Positions 1-8,018 of a DNA stretch of 32,114 bases are shown here, piece after piece. The stretch is taken from positions 1 to 32,114 of the forward strand of contig CAMNGZ010000008.1 in the NCBI GenBank assembly GCA_946538835.1, read 5' to 3'. The stretch is from an uncultured Clostridium sp. (lineage in GTDB: Bacteria > Bacillota_I > Bacilli_A > Acholeplasmatales > Anaeroplasmataceae). The notes under the pieces were generated by a model, which did no database searches, was not told where the DNA came from, and worked only from the letters and a program-made list of their open reading frames with translations. The first letter of the stretch is position 1. Each line of letters begins with the position of its first letter. Made by a program: the position numbers and the translations under genes.

Positions 1-861
1 ACTAAAGCTTTCTTTGGTGGAAAGAATCCTTACCCTATTGAGATTTATTTCATTAATAAACGTATTAAGCTTGATTTATTATGGGGAACTAGCGATCCAA
101 TTAAGTTAATTGATCCTAAGTATCATATTCAAATCAATGTTCGTGCACGTGGTCAGCTTGGTATAAAACTTACTAATTACCAATATTTCTTCCAAACTCT
201 AGTTGGAACATTAATGAAGAATCAAACTATTGAATTCTCTATTATCCAATCTTATTTTAGAGGAAGAATTAATCAAGTAGTAAAGAAAAACTTATCAAAG
301 TATATTATTGATAATCAAGTTACATATTTTGAAATTGATCCACATATTGATGACATCCAATCATTATTTGAGGAACGTATCAGAGAAGATATTAAAGAAT
401 TTGGATTTGATGTTGTAAATCTATCTGTTGAATCTATCAATGTTCCAGATCAAGAATTAGATAAGTTAAACGACATTTTACACAAGAAGGCAGAATACGA
501 TCAACTTGGAGACCAAGTATACAGAACCGCTCGTGGATATGATGTTCTTGAAGCTGGTGCTGAAAACAATGGTGCTGCAGCTACTATGATGGGTGTAGGT
601 ATGGGTATGAATATGGGACAAACTATGCAAGGAACTGCTTCTATCATTCCTCCTGCTAGCGAAGTTAAAGAAGAACCTAAGGCTACAACTCCTAAGATTA
701 AGTGCCCTAGTTGTGGTGCTGAAATTGCAACTACATCAAAGTTCTGCCCTGAATGTGGTGCTAAGATTGTACATAATTGTCCAAAGTGTAACAGTATTAT
801 TAAGCCAGGTCAAAAGTTCTGCCCTGAGTGCGGTGAAAAATTATATAGCAAAGGAGAATAA
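1..861 (+). CDS. SPFH/band-7-like (virion core protein-like) protein with C-terminal double zinc ribbon, 5' truncated by window edge
   Basis: Frame 1 is open from base 1 (TKAFFGGKNPYPIEIYFINKRIKLDLLWGT...), so the listed ORF start at 214 is internal. The C-terminus has two CPxCG...CPECG zinc-ribbon modules after an M/G-rich linker. Confidence 0.8.
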   Translation, partial: TKAFFGGKNPYPIEIYFINKRIKLDLLWGTSDPIKLIDPKYHIQINVRARGQLGIKLTNYQYFFQTLVGTLMKNQTIEFSIIQSYFRGRINQVVKKNLSKYIIDNQVTYFEIDPHIDDIQSLFEERIREDIKEFGFDVVNLSVESINVPDQELDKLNDILHKKAEYDQLGDQVYRTARGYDVLEAGAENNGAAATMMGVGMGMNMGQTMQGTASIIPPASEVKEEPKATTPKIKCPSCGAEIATTSKFCPECGAKIVHNCPKCNSIIKPGQKFCPECGEKLYSKGE

Positions 862-863
862 TC

Positions 864-1319
864 ATGAATAGATTAAAAATAAGTTTTATTATTGAAGCAT
901 TAATTGTCGTTATTCTTATTATTGTTATTCCATTTACTCAAAATAATGATTTTGATAATGGTGGAATGGCATTATATCTAACTAGCAAGATTGTACTAGG
1001 ATTAGTATTCTTATCAAGTGTTTGTTATGGATTATTATCTAAAGCTAAGACAGGTTCAGCAACAGTTATTGTTGGACTTGGAGCAATTCTACAATTTGTG
1101 CCTATTGCTATGCGTGCACTTGCAAAAGCTAACTTTGATCAAAAATGGTTAGTTGCTATCCTTATCTTAGCTTTATGCATAATGTTATTTGTGGGACTTA
1201 TCTTTGGATTATCTTATCAAGATAAGAAGATGATTGAGCGCGATAAAGTCAGCGAAGGAGAGACTATTCCAGTAGTAGAAGAAAAGAGACTTGCAACTGA
1301 TGGCGAGGAGAATAAGTAA
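864..1319 (+). CDS. Small integral membrane protein (about 4 predicted TM segments)
   Basis: 151-aa ORF with several hydrophobic stretches, tightly spaced between two zinc-ribbon genes; the stop overlaps the next start (TAATG). Confidence 0.7.
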   Translation: MNRLKISFIIEALIVVILIIVIPFTQNNDFDNGGMALYLTSKIVLGLVFLSSVCYGLLSKAKTGSATVIVGLGAILQFVPIAMRALAKANFDQKWLVAILILALCIMLFVGLIFGLSYQDKKMIERDKVSEGETIPVVEEKRLATDGEENK

Positions 1320-1603
1320 TGTCAGACGTTAAAAATGAATGTCCAAATTGCGGATATGATTGGTCTAAAAATGAAAAGTATTGCAAATATTGCGGAACTT
1401 CAAATCCTACCTTTGTAGAGCCTAAGAAAGCTCCTACATTTAATTTTTTACAACCAAATAATACAAATGATTCTAACGAAGAAAAATCTAATGATGGTAA
1501 TAATGTTTCCCAAACAAAATTTAGTGTTGTAGCTTTCATCATCTTGCTTATTTTTTTCTGGCCAGCTGCAATTATTTATCTTTTATTAACAATGAAAAAA
1601 TAA
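1319..1603 (+). CDS. Zinc-ribbon protein with C-terminal TM helix
   Basis: CPNCGYDW...KYCKYCG zinc ribbon followed by VVAFIILLIFFWPAAIIYLLLT. Confidence 0.75.
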   Translation: MSDVKNECPNCGYDWSKNEKYCKYCGTSNPTFVEPKKAPTFNFLQPNNTNDSNEEKSNDGNNVSQTKFSVVAFIILLIFFWPAAIIYLLLTMKK

Positions 1604-1615
1604 TTAATAATTTTT

Positions 1616-1655
1616 GAGATATTAAGCTATTTTTAGCTTAATATCTCTTTTATTT
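1616..1655 (+). terminator. Rho-independent terminator
   Basis: Perfect stem GAGATATTAAGCTA-TTTT-TAGCTTAATATCTC followed by a T-rich run. Confidence 0.85.
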
Positions 1656-1691
1656 TTTTAGATGCATAGTTTTTTTAAAAGATTTGTTTTC

Positions 1692-1720
1692 TTGTAAATA
1701 TATAGAAGATATGTTATAAT
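1692..1720 (+). promoter_or_regulatory. Sigma-A-type promoter for gltX
   Basis: TTGTAA -17 nt- TATAAT, with extended TGTTATAAT. Confidence 0.75.
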
Positions 1721-1751
1721 TTCTTAAGTGTTTGAAGGAGGATAATTTATT

Positions 1752-3395
1752 ATGAATTATCAAGAATTAGCAGATTTATTATTTCCTGAGGTTAAGGAAA
1801 CTCGTGAAGATATTTTAGCTAAATATCCACGTCGTCCAGAAGGAACTGTAGTTACTCGTATGGCTCCATCTCCTACAGGATTTTTACATATTGGCGGTGT
1901 TTATACTGCATTAATTAACAGAAAAATCGCATCTCAAAATAATGGTGTATTTATTCTTCGTATTGAAGACACTGATAAGAAGAGAGAAGTTCCAGGTTCT
2001 CGTAAGATTATTTGCGACATTTTCAACAAAATTGGTTTAAAGATTGATGAAGGTGTTATGTCAGAAACAGAAGAAACTGGTGCATATGGTCCTTATGTTC
2101 AATCTAATCGTGTTTCAATTTATCATGTATTAGCAAAATACTTAGTAGAACAAGGTTATGCTTATCCATGCTTCGCTACTGAAGAAGAGCTTGAAGCATT
2201 ACGTCAAAAGCAAGAAGCTAATAAAGAAATGACAGGATATTATGGTGAATATGCTGTATGGCGTGATAGACCAATTGAAGATATCAAAGCTATGCTAGAT
2301 AAGAAAGCTCCTTATGTATTACGTTTCAGAGTTAATGAATCAACTCCAAAGAGAGTTCACGTTAAAGACCTTATTAAGGGCGACCTTGATATGGACAATA
2401 ACTTCAATGATTTCGTTTTATTAAAGACTGATGGAATCCCTACTTATCATTTTGCACACGCATGTGATGACTATTTAATGGGTACAACTTATGTTCTTCG
2501 TGGTGATGAATGGATTGCATCATTACCAATTCACGTTGAATTATTCAACGCTTTAGGATTTACTCTTCCTCAATATGGTCATGTTGCTCCTGTAATGAAG
2601 AATGATGAAGGTTCTCGTAGAAAATTATCTAAGAGAAAGGACCCTGAAAGTAATGCTGAATTCTATCTTGAGCATGGTTATCCAGCTAAGGCCTTATTCG
2701 TATATTTATTAACTTTAATCAACTCTAATTTTGAAGAGTGGTATACAGCTAATAAGGATAAGGATTTAAGTGAATTTGAAGTTAAATTTGAAAATATGGG
2801 TGTTTCCGGTCCATTATATGATTTAGCTAAGTTAGATAACATTTCATCTGAAATTATTTATTCAAAGACTGCAAGTGAAAATGAAACTAACTTATTAGCA
2901 TGGGCACATGAATATAACAAAGATCTTGAAGCTAGATTCAATGATAATATTGAACTTGTTAAGAAGATTTTTGCAACTCAAGGTTTTGAATCAAATGAAC
3001 ACAGAAAAGACCTTGTAAATTATTCAAGCTTTATGGACGCATTTGGTTATTTCTTCAATGATATTTTTGCAAACCAACCAGAAAACCTTCGTGAACAAAT
3101 TTTAACTAATGTTAAAGAAGAAGATTTAACTGAAGTTGTTGATGGCTTAATTAACTACTTCAAGGATAAGCAAAATGGAAGCGAAAAGACTTTCAAAGAA
3201 CTTGGTGAAGAATTAAAATATACAGATAAGAAGCATTATAAGGCTAACCCTGAAGCATACCGTGGTATGATTATGCATCTATATCATATTTTAAATCTTG
3301 CATTAACTCATAAAGAAAACTGCATGTCTAGCGATGACATTATCTCAGTTTTAGGTTATGATGAAGTAATTAGAAGATTAGAATTAATTAAATAA
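1752..3395 (+). CDS. gltX: Glutamate--tRNA ligase
   Basis: Class I aaRS signature APSPTGFLHIGGVYTALINR and KLSKRKDP (KMSKS-like); preceded by SD AAGGAGG. Confidence 0.95.
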   Translation: MNYQELADLLFPEVKETREDILAKYPRRPEGTVVTRMAPSPTGFLHIGGVYTALINRKIASQNNGVFILRIEDTDKKREVPGSRKIICDIFNKIGLKIDEGVMSETEETGAYGPYVQSNRVSIYHVLAKYLVEQGYAYPCFATEEELEALRQKQEANKEMTGYYGEYAVWRDRPIEDIKAMLDKKAPYVLRFRVNESTPKRVHVKDLIKGDLDMDNNFNDFVLLKTDGIPTYHFAHACDDYLMGTTYVLRGDEWIASLPIHVELFNALGFTLPQYGHVAPVMKNDEGSRRKLSKRKDPESNAEFYLEHGYPAKALFVYLLTLINSNFEEWYTANKDKDLSEFEVKFENMGVSGPLYDLAKLDNISSEIIYSKTASENETNLLAWAHEYNKDLEARFNDNIELVKKIFATQGFESNEHRKDLVNYSSFMDAFGYFFNDIFANQPENLREQILTNVKEEDLTEVVDGLINYFKDKQNGSEKTFKELGEELKYTDKKHYKANPEAYRGMIMHLYHILNLALTHKENCMSSDDIISVLGYDEVIRRLELIK

Positions 3396-3397
3396 CA

Positions 3398-3865
3398 ATG
3401 GATTTAAAAAAAATAGTAATGGATTTAAGAATAAGCCATAATCTTAAAGGTAAATATCCTCTTGTTGTGTTCACCATCCCTAATCAAGGTGGTGTTCACA
3501 ACAATGGTAAGAGATATTATGTTATGACTTATAGACAAAAAGAAAACGACATCTATTTTCACGGATTGACCAAATTTTTTCATAAATATAACGAAAAGTA
3601 TGATTTCTCATTAAACTTAGACAAGTTTAATCATTATACTTTAGAAGCAATGCCACTTGGTGCATCTAAGTTTTCTCTTGTCTCATATAAAAACGATTAT
3701 TTCCCAGTTGGATTCTTCACAGGTACTCATGATACCTATGAAGGTGAAAACAATCTTAACTATATGTTAGAAGAATTGAATAAAAAGGGAATTACTCTTA
3801 TTGATATTTTAGAATCTACTTTGAAGAAAGAGGCAGAAAAAAATGGCAAAAAAAGAGTTAAGTGA
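3398..3865 (+). CDS. Hypothetical protein, 155 aa
   Basis: Open frame 2 nt after the gltX stop, same strand; no family recognised. Confidence 0.6.
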   Translation: MDLKKIVMDLRISHNLKGKYPLVVFTIPNQGGVHNNGKRYYVMTYRQKENDIYFHGLTKFFHKYNEKYDFSLNLDKFNHYTLEAMPLGASKFSLVSYKNDYFPVGFFTGTHDTYEGENNLNYMLEELNKKGITLIDILESTLKKEAEKNGKKRVK

Positions 3866-3992
3866 AAGAGAAAAGCGCGAATTAATAAATAGGATTGAAC
3901 ATCCTGAACGCTATAAGAATTCAAACAGTGACAAAAAAGAGATGTATTTATCTCAAACAGACCGTAATTATAAAGACGGAGACAGAAATTAG
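3843..3992 (+). CDS. Small highly charged protein, 49 aa
   Basis: MAKKELSEREKRELINRIEHPERYKNSNSDKKEMYLSQTDRNYKDGDRN*. It overlaps the end of the upstream ORF and fills the gap to the next CDS; too short for the supplied ORF track. Confidence 0.5.
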   Translation: MAKKELSEREKRELINRIEHPERYKNSNSDKKEMYLSQTDRNYKDGDRN

Positions 3993-4000
3993 GTGATTTT

Positions 4001-4852
4001 ATGCTAAAAGCAGGTTATATTTATACATTAAAGGTTGATAGAAAGTCAGATATTGGTTATATGCTTCGTGATGAAGATAATAACGAAGTATTGTTACACT
4101 TTCAAGAAACTAAAAAAGAATTGAATAAAGGAGAAGACGTAAAGGTCTTCATCTACTTTGATAAGAAGCACAGATTATGTGCTACTACAAATACTCCCTA
4201 TGTAACTATGAACAAGCCAGGATTTGTTAGAGTTGTTGAATCTATTTCTAATACTGGTGTATTTGTATCTAACAATACAGGTAAAGATATTTTAGTATCT
4301 GTAGATTATTTACCATATAATTTATCTTTGTGGCCAGAAGTTGATGATACACTTTTAGTTTTACTAAAAGAAAAGAGAGACACTTTATTCGCAAAACCTT
4401 TAAATCGTTTTGAAATATTAGATTTAGCTAATGATGAAGTTAAATATGAGTTAAACCAAACAGTTGAAGCTTATATTTTCCATATTAGTGAAGAAGGTAT
4501 GAGTCTTGTAACAAGAGATTTTAAGAACATCTTTGTACATAAAACAATGTTTAGAGGAACATATCACATGGGTCAATTAGTTGAAACTAAAATTATCCAT
4601 GTAAAGAATGATAATGAATATAATGGTTCATTGATTAAGCAAAAAGAAGCTCAAATTGATCCAGATAAAGATTTATTAATCAACTATATGAAAGCTCACA
4701 ACAATGAAATGCCACTTGATGCTAAGTCAAGCAGTGATGATGTTGAAAAGATTATTCCGTTATCACGTAAAGCTTTTAAGAGGGCACTAGGTGGACTTTA
4801 TAAAGATGGAAAAGTTACATTTGAGAATGGTAAAACTTATTTAACTAAATAA
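4001..4852 (+). CDS. cvfB: S1-like RNA-binding protein, CvfB/YitL family
   Basis: 283 aa with an S1-like tandem-domain layout, KxGYIYTLKVDRKSDIGYML at the N-terminus and a C-terminal winged-helix-like segment (FKRALGGLYKDGKV). Confidence 0.75.
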   Translation: MLKAGYIYTLKVDRKSDIGYMLRDEDNNEVLLHFQETKKELNKGEDVKVFIYFDKKHRLCATTNTPYVTMNKPGFVRVVESISNTGVFVSNNTGKDILVSVDYLPYNLSLWPEVDDTLLVLLKEKRDTLFAKPLNRFEILDLANDEVKYELNQTVEAYIFHISEEGMSLVTRDFKNIFVHKTMFRGTYHMGQLVETKIIHVKNDNEYNGSLIKQKEAQIDPDKDLLINYMKAHNNEMPLDAKSSSDDVEKIIPLSRKAFKRALGGLYKDGKVTFENGKTYLTK

Positions 4853-4856
4853 ATAA

Positions 4857-4894
4857 AAAATCGAATTAAGTATTTGAACTTAGTTCGATTTTTA
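4857..4894. terminator. Bidirectional terminator between convergent genes
   Basis: AATCGAATTAAG-TATTTGAA-CTTAGTTCGATTTTT, with A-run upstream and T-run downstream. Confidence 0.75.
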
Positions 4895-5179
4895 TTTTGT
4901 CAGTTTTATACGTTCACTTACTAATGATTCATCTAGTGTAGGATATTTATGTTTATATTTAGATTCTTCTTTTACAGGATCATAAGTTCCCATTGGAGTG
5001 AAGATGTTACATTTAAGTAATCTTTTAATTGTTAAATATGTAGCTTTTAGAAAATTAAATTTTTTATAAGTCTCTAGGGCATATGTTGAACATGTTGGAT
5101 AGAAACGACATTTTTTATTGTTTGGGTCGTGATTTTTTTTATAGATATTAATGTATTTAATTATATTTCTATTTCTCAT
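4892..5179 (-). CDS. yidD: Membrane protein insertion efficiency factor YidD
   Basis: CRFYPTCSTYALETYKKF...RLLKCNIF...GTYDPV signature. Confidence 0.85.
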   Translation of the reverse strand: MRNRNIIKYINIYKKNHDPNNKKCRFYPTCSTYALETYKKFNFLKATYLTIKRLLKCNIFTPMGTYDPVKEESKYKHKYPTLDESLVSERIKLTK

Positions 5180-5196
5180 AAAAAATAAAAGGATGA

Positions 5197-5829
5197 TTAC
5201 TCATCCTTTTGTGTTGTTTCCTCGTCTAACTCTTCGTCATCTTCCTCAACAGTATATAAAGGGAAAGTAACTTTAGTCTTATCAGCTTTTAATTCTTCAA
5301 CAGTTTGAAGCTTATCAACAAATAGAATACCATCTAGATGATCATATTCATGTTGGAATACGATAGCAGGATAACCTTCTAAACGAAGTGTCTTGAATTG
5401 AAGTTTGTTCTTTTCAAAATCATATAAATATGTTTTAACAACAATCTTATATGGTCTTGCAACAACTCCACAAGTGTCTCTATCTACAGATAGACATCCT
5501 TCACCATTTGGAAGGTATGTTAATTCACGACTTTTTTCAACGATTTCAGGGTTTACTACACATAAAGAGTAGTGTTTATTGTTATCTAAGAAGTCATCAC
5601 ATTCTATTGCAAACATTCTCTTGTTTACACCAACTTGAGGAGCAGCAATACCTACACCTGGTCTTATACCATATTTTTTAACAAGTTCATCATCTTGAGA
5701 AACAACTTCATATTCATGAAGTCCTTTTAAAACTTCTAAATCTTCACTTGATAATGGTAATTTAACAGGTTCACATTTTCTTCTTAAAATAGGATTTCCT
5801 TCTTTTGTAATATTTTTTTCTAAGTACAT
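5197..5829 (-). CDS. def: Peptide deformylase
   Basis: GVGIAAPQVG, EGCLSV and HEYDH motifs. Start refined to the ATG at 5829 (MYLEKN), which has an AGGTG SD; the ORF track begins at an upstream GTG at 5838. Confidence 0.93.
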   Translation of the reverse strand: MYLEKNITKEGNPILRRKCEPVKLPLSSEDLEVLKGLHEYEVVSQDDELVKKYGIRPGVGIAAPQVGVNKRMFAIECDDFLDNNKHYSLCVVNPEIVEKSRELTYLPNGEGCLSVDRDTCGVVARPYKIVVKTYLYDFEKNKLQFKTLRLEGYPAIVFQHEYDHLDGILFVDKLQTVEELKADKTKVTFPLYTVEEDDEELDEETTQKDE

Positions 5830-5845
5830 ATTTATCACCTGGTTT

Positions 5846-5854
5846 ATTATAACA
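5846..5854 (-). promoter_or_regulatory. Extended -10 promoter of def
   Basis: TGTTATAAT on the minus strand about 20 nt upstream of the def ATG. Confidence 0.55.
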
Positions 5855-5899
5855 TAATTTATAATAATTGTGAAAAATAACGCAATGCTACTTTATTTA

Positions 5900-5908
5900 T
5901 GTTATAAT
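5900..5908 (+). promoter_or_regulatory. Extended -10 promoter of the guanylate-kinase-like gene
   Basis: TGTTATAAT about 17 nt upstream of the ATG at 5925. Confidence 0.55.
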
Positions 5909-5924
5909 GTCTTTAGGTGTTATT

Positions 5925-6455
5925 ATGATTATTTTAATTGGTCCAAGCGCTTCAGGTAAAACTGCAGTAGGTAGAATGCTTGAAAGAAAATATAATATAA
6001 AAAAAGTGGTAACTTATACAACAAGACCTCCTCGCATTGGTGAGGTTGAAGGATTGGATTATCATTTCTTAAGTAAACAAGAGTTCTTAACAAGAAAAGA
6101 TAAGAATTTTTTCTTTGAAACTGTAAATTATAATGATAATTATTACGGTACAAGTTTAGAATCATTAGATGATTCACATTACATAATACTTGATATAAAT
6201 GGTTATAATTCATATAAGAAAAGTGATTTAAAGGTGGTTCCTTATTTCTTATATACATCAAAAGAAACTAGAAGAGAAAGAATGATTAAGCGATTAGATA
6301 ATCCAATTTGTATAGAGGAAAGATTATCAATAGATGATACTAAATTTGATGTTAAGTTATTAGATGAGAATGTAACTATTATTGATGCTAATTATGCTAG
6401 TGTAGAGGAGATTAGTGATGAAATCTTTAAAGACTATCAATCTAAGCTTAGATAA
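5925..6455 (+). CDS. Guanylate kinase-like P-loop protein
   Basis: MIILIGPSASGKT P-loop plus TTRPPRIGEVEGLDYHF, typical of GMK. Start refined because the ORF-track start at 5907 overlaps the -10 element. Confidence 0.75.
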   Translation: MIILIGPSASGKTAVGRMLERKYNIKKVVTYTTRPPRIGEVEGLDYHFLSKQEFLTRKDKNFFFETVNYNDNYYGTSLESLDDSHYIILDINGYNSYKKSDLKVVPYFLYTSKETRRERMIKRLDNPICIEERLSIDDTKFDVKLLDENVTIIDANYASVEEISDEIFKDYQSKLR

Positions 6456-6795
6456 TAATATATTAGATTGTCTAGATAATATAGCTTTTGAATTCTTAGA
6501 TTCTGATTTAGTTAAAGAATATAAGAGATTAAATAAGATCGTTGAAGAAAAATATTTAAAAGAGATTATGTTATTTAACAATGCTAAAGAACAGCTCTTA
6601 GAAGCATCTAAATATAAACATGATTTATCTAGTGAACAAGCGGCTTTATCAAGAACTAAGGAAGTTCTATTTTCAAAAGATGAAGTTAAATTACTAAAAG
6701 AAAAAGAGGCTGAAATTCAACGTGAGTTAGATAAATTATCTAATGATATATCTAGTCATTTATCTAATAAGTTCAGAAAGAAGAGGATTATATAA
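6415..6795 (+). CDS. YlbF-like (DUF964/Com_YlbF) helical protein
   Basis: Charged helical protein (SDLVKEYKRLNKIVEE...) immediately upstream of a YlbG-like gene, as in B. subtilis ylbF-ylbG; overlaps the upstream CDS. Confidence 0.6.
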   Translation: MMKSLKTINLSLDNNILDCLDNIAFEFLDSDLVKEYKRLNKIVEEKYLKEIMLFNNAKEQLLEASKYKHDLSSEQAALSRTKEVLFSKDEVKLLKEKEAEIQRELDKLSNDISSHLSNKFRKKRII

Positions 6796-7007
6796 TGGTT
6801 AAAAGAAGAAAACTTATAATATACTACGCAAATAATTCTATTATAGATAGTCTTGATAAGACAGTTAATGTATATTATGAATCAAAGAATAATAATTTTG
6901 CCATTTTATATGTAGATTCAGATCAATTTGATAGATTAATGAGATTTCTATCAAAATCAAATTTGATAACAAAAATAGATGTTTGTGAAGATATTTATGA
7001 GTTTTAA
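6795..7007 (+). CDS. YlbG-like (DUF2129) protein
   Basis: 70 aa; pattern KLIIYYANN...VNVYYESKNNNFAILYVDSDQFDRLMRFLSKSNLITKIDV aligns by eye with the YlbG pattern; TAATG overlap with the YlbF-like gene. Confidence 0.6.
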   Translation: MVKRRKLIIYYANNSIIDSLDKTVNVYYESKNNNFAILYVDSDQFDRLMRFLSKSNLITKIDVCEDIYEF

Positions 7008-7036
7008 AAATATTTTTAACTGTTAAGTATTTTTGC

Positions 7037-7064
7037 TTGACATTAACATTTATTGTGTTATAAT
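7037..7064 (+). promoter_or_regulatory. Sigma-A promoter for rpsP
   Basis: TTGACA -16 nt- TATAAT with TG extended -10. Confidence 0.8.
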
Positions 7065-7104
7065 ACTACCGTATAAAATTAAAAATAGAAGGAGTGAAAT
7101 TAGT

Positions 7105-7338
7105 ATGGTAAAAATTAGATTACAAAGATTTGGTGCTCACAAGGCTCCATTCTATAGAGTTGTTGCTGCAGATTCTAGATCTCCACGTGATGGTAAGTTC
7201 TTAGAAATCTTAGGAACATACGATCCAAAGACTCAACCAGCTACTGTAAATCTTAACGTTGAAGCTATCAACGCTTGGGTTAAGAACGGTGCTCAATTAA
7301 CAGTTACAGTTAGAAACTTATTAAAAGCTTCTAAGTAG
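7105..7338 (+). CDS. rpsP: 30S ribosomal protein S16
   Basis: [41 protein letters not shown]. Start refined because the ORF-track start at 7033 lies upstream of the promoter. Confidence 0.97.
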   Translation: MVKIRLQRFGAHKAPFYRVVAADSRSPRDGKFLEILGTYDPKTQPATVNLNVEAINAWVKNGAQLTVTVRNLLKASK

Positions 7339-7350
7339 TGAGGTGACACT

Positions 7351-7596
7351 GTGGGTACTTTTGAAGAATTAATTCAAAACTTAATTACTCCACTTTTGTC
7401 TTATCCTGAAGATTTTGAAATTGAAAATCAAGGCGAGGTAGATGGCTTCTTAACTTTTAATGTTAAGGTTAGGGAAAGTGACCTAGGTCGCGTAGTTGGA
7501 AAAGGTGGACACATAGCAAAAGCCATTAGAACAATCCTTTATGCAAAGGCTTCAAAAGAGTCTAAGAAGGTACGTCTAAATATTGATGCTAAGTAA
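7351..7596 (+). CDS. khpA: KH-domain RNA-binding protein KhpA (YlqC)
   Basis: GxxG loop LGRVVGKGGHIAKAIRTIL; adjacent to rpsP; GTG start. Confidence 0.9.
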   Translation: MGTFEELIQNLITPLLSYPEDFEIENQGEVDGFLTFNVKVRESDLGRVVGKGGHIAKAIRTILYAKASKESKKVRLNIDAK

Positions 7597-7598
7597 GG

Positions 7599-7640
7599 AA
7601 CAATAAAGTCTCGAAAGAGACTTTTTTTGTTCCTTATTAT
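7599..7640 (+). terminator. Rho-independent terminator after khpA
   Basis: AAAGTCTC-GAAA-GAGACTTT followed by T-run; outer GGAAC/GTTCC pairing possible. Confidence 0.85.
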
Positions 7641-7686
7641 TGTGCTATTTTTTCCAAAATTATTTCTAAAAATCTCAAGAATCCAA

Positions 7687-7707
7687 ATGTGAAAATATTT
7701 TTCACAT
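7687..7707. repeat. Inverted repeat (9-bp arms), possible operator
   Basis: ATGTGAAAA-TAT-TTTTCACAT, exact. Confidence 0.5.
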
Positions 7708-7766
7708 AAATACTGACACTTTTCCACACTTTCACAAAATTTTATACTTTATTTTATTGAAAAGTA

Positions 7767-7775
7767 TGGTAATAT
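7767..7775 (+). promoter_or_regulatory. Extended -10 promoter for candidate ncRNA
   Basis: TGGTAATAT; weak -35. Predicted TSS falls at the start of the hairpin at 7782. Confidence 0.45.
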
Positions 7776-7781
7776 ATACTT

Positions 7782-7954
7782 GTCTTAAGAGATTAAGACA
7801 CATAACAAATAATAAAATAACAATAATAAACAAAAACATTTTTTAAAAGAAGTCTAGGTTTGTACACATACATAACTCTCTCCCTAAACTCGTACAGACC
7901 GTTTTCAGATTTCTTAAAAGGATCCTTCCTTTTTGAAGGGTCCTTTTTCTTTTT
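7782..7954 (+). ncRNA. Candidate structured small RNA of unknown class
   Basis: Hairpin GTCTTAA-GAGA-TTAAGAC (7782-7799), A-rich single strand, bipartite stem 7847-7865/7892-7915 with a C/U-rich loop, then a terminator at 7916-7954. Confidence 0.55.
7916..7954 (+). terminator. Rho-independent terminator of candidate ncRNA
   Basis: AAAAGGATCCTTC-CTTTTT-GAAGGGTCCTTTTT followed by CTTTTT. Confidence 0.85.
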
Positions 7955-7986
7955 CTCTTTTCTTACATAAATAATGTTTAATTTGG

Positions 7987-7995
7987 TGCTATAAT
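7987..7995 (+). promoter_or_regulatory. Extended -10 promoter for addBA
   Basis: TGCTATAAT, followed by SD GGAGG before the ATG at 8019. Confidence 0.5.
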
Positions 7996-8018
7996 CAATA
8001 TAAACGGAGGAATCGAGT

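Noticed and set aside
1264-1542. Minus-strand ORF of 92 aa
   Set aside because: Antisense to two well-supported plus-strand genes; composition looks like a reverse complement of coding DNA.
1656-1751. T-box or other riboswitch before gltX
   Set aside because: The predicted leader is only about 25 nt, too short for a T-box.
5451-5681. Plus-strand ORF of 76 aa inside def
   Set aside because: Antisense shadow of the conserved def gene; no RBS or motif.
5929-6581. Minus-strand ORFs of 110 and 73 aa
   Set aside because: Antisense to the GMK-like and YlbF-like genes; no family signal.
7539-7727. Minus-strand ORF of 62 aa
   Set aside because: Runs through the khpA terminator and is antisense to khpA.
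7640-8018. SRP RNA, tmRNA or RNase P RNA in the khpA-addB gap
   Set aside because: None of the conserved core sequences of these RNAs that I would recognise are present.
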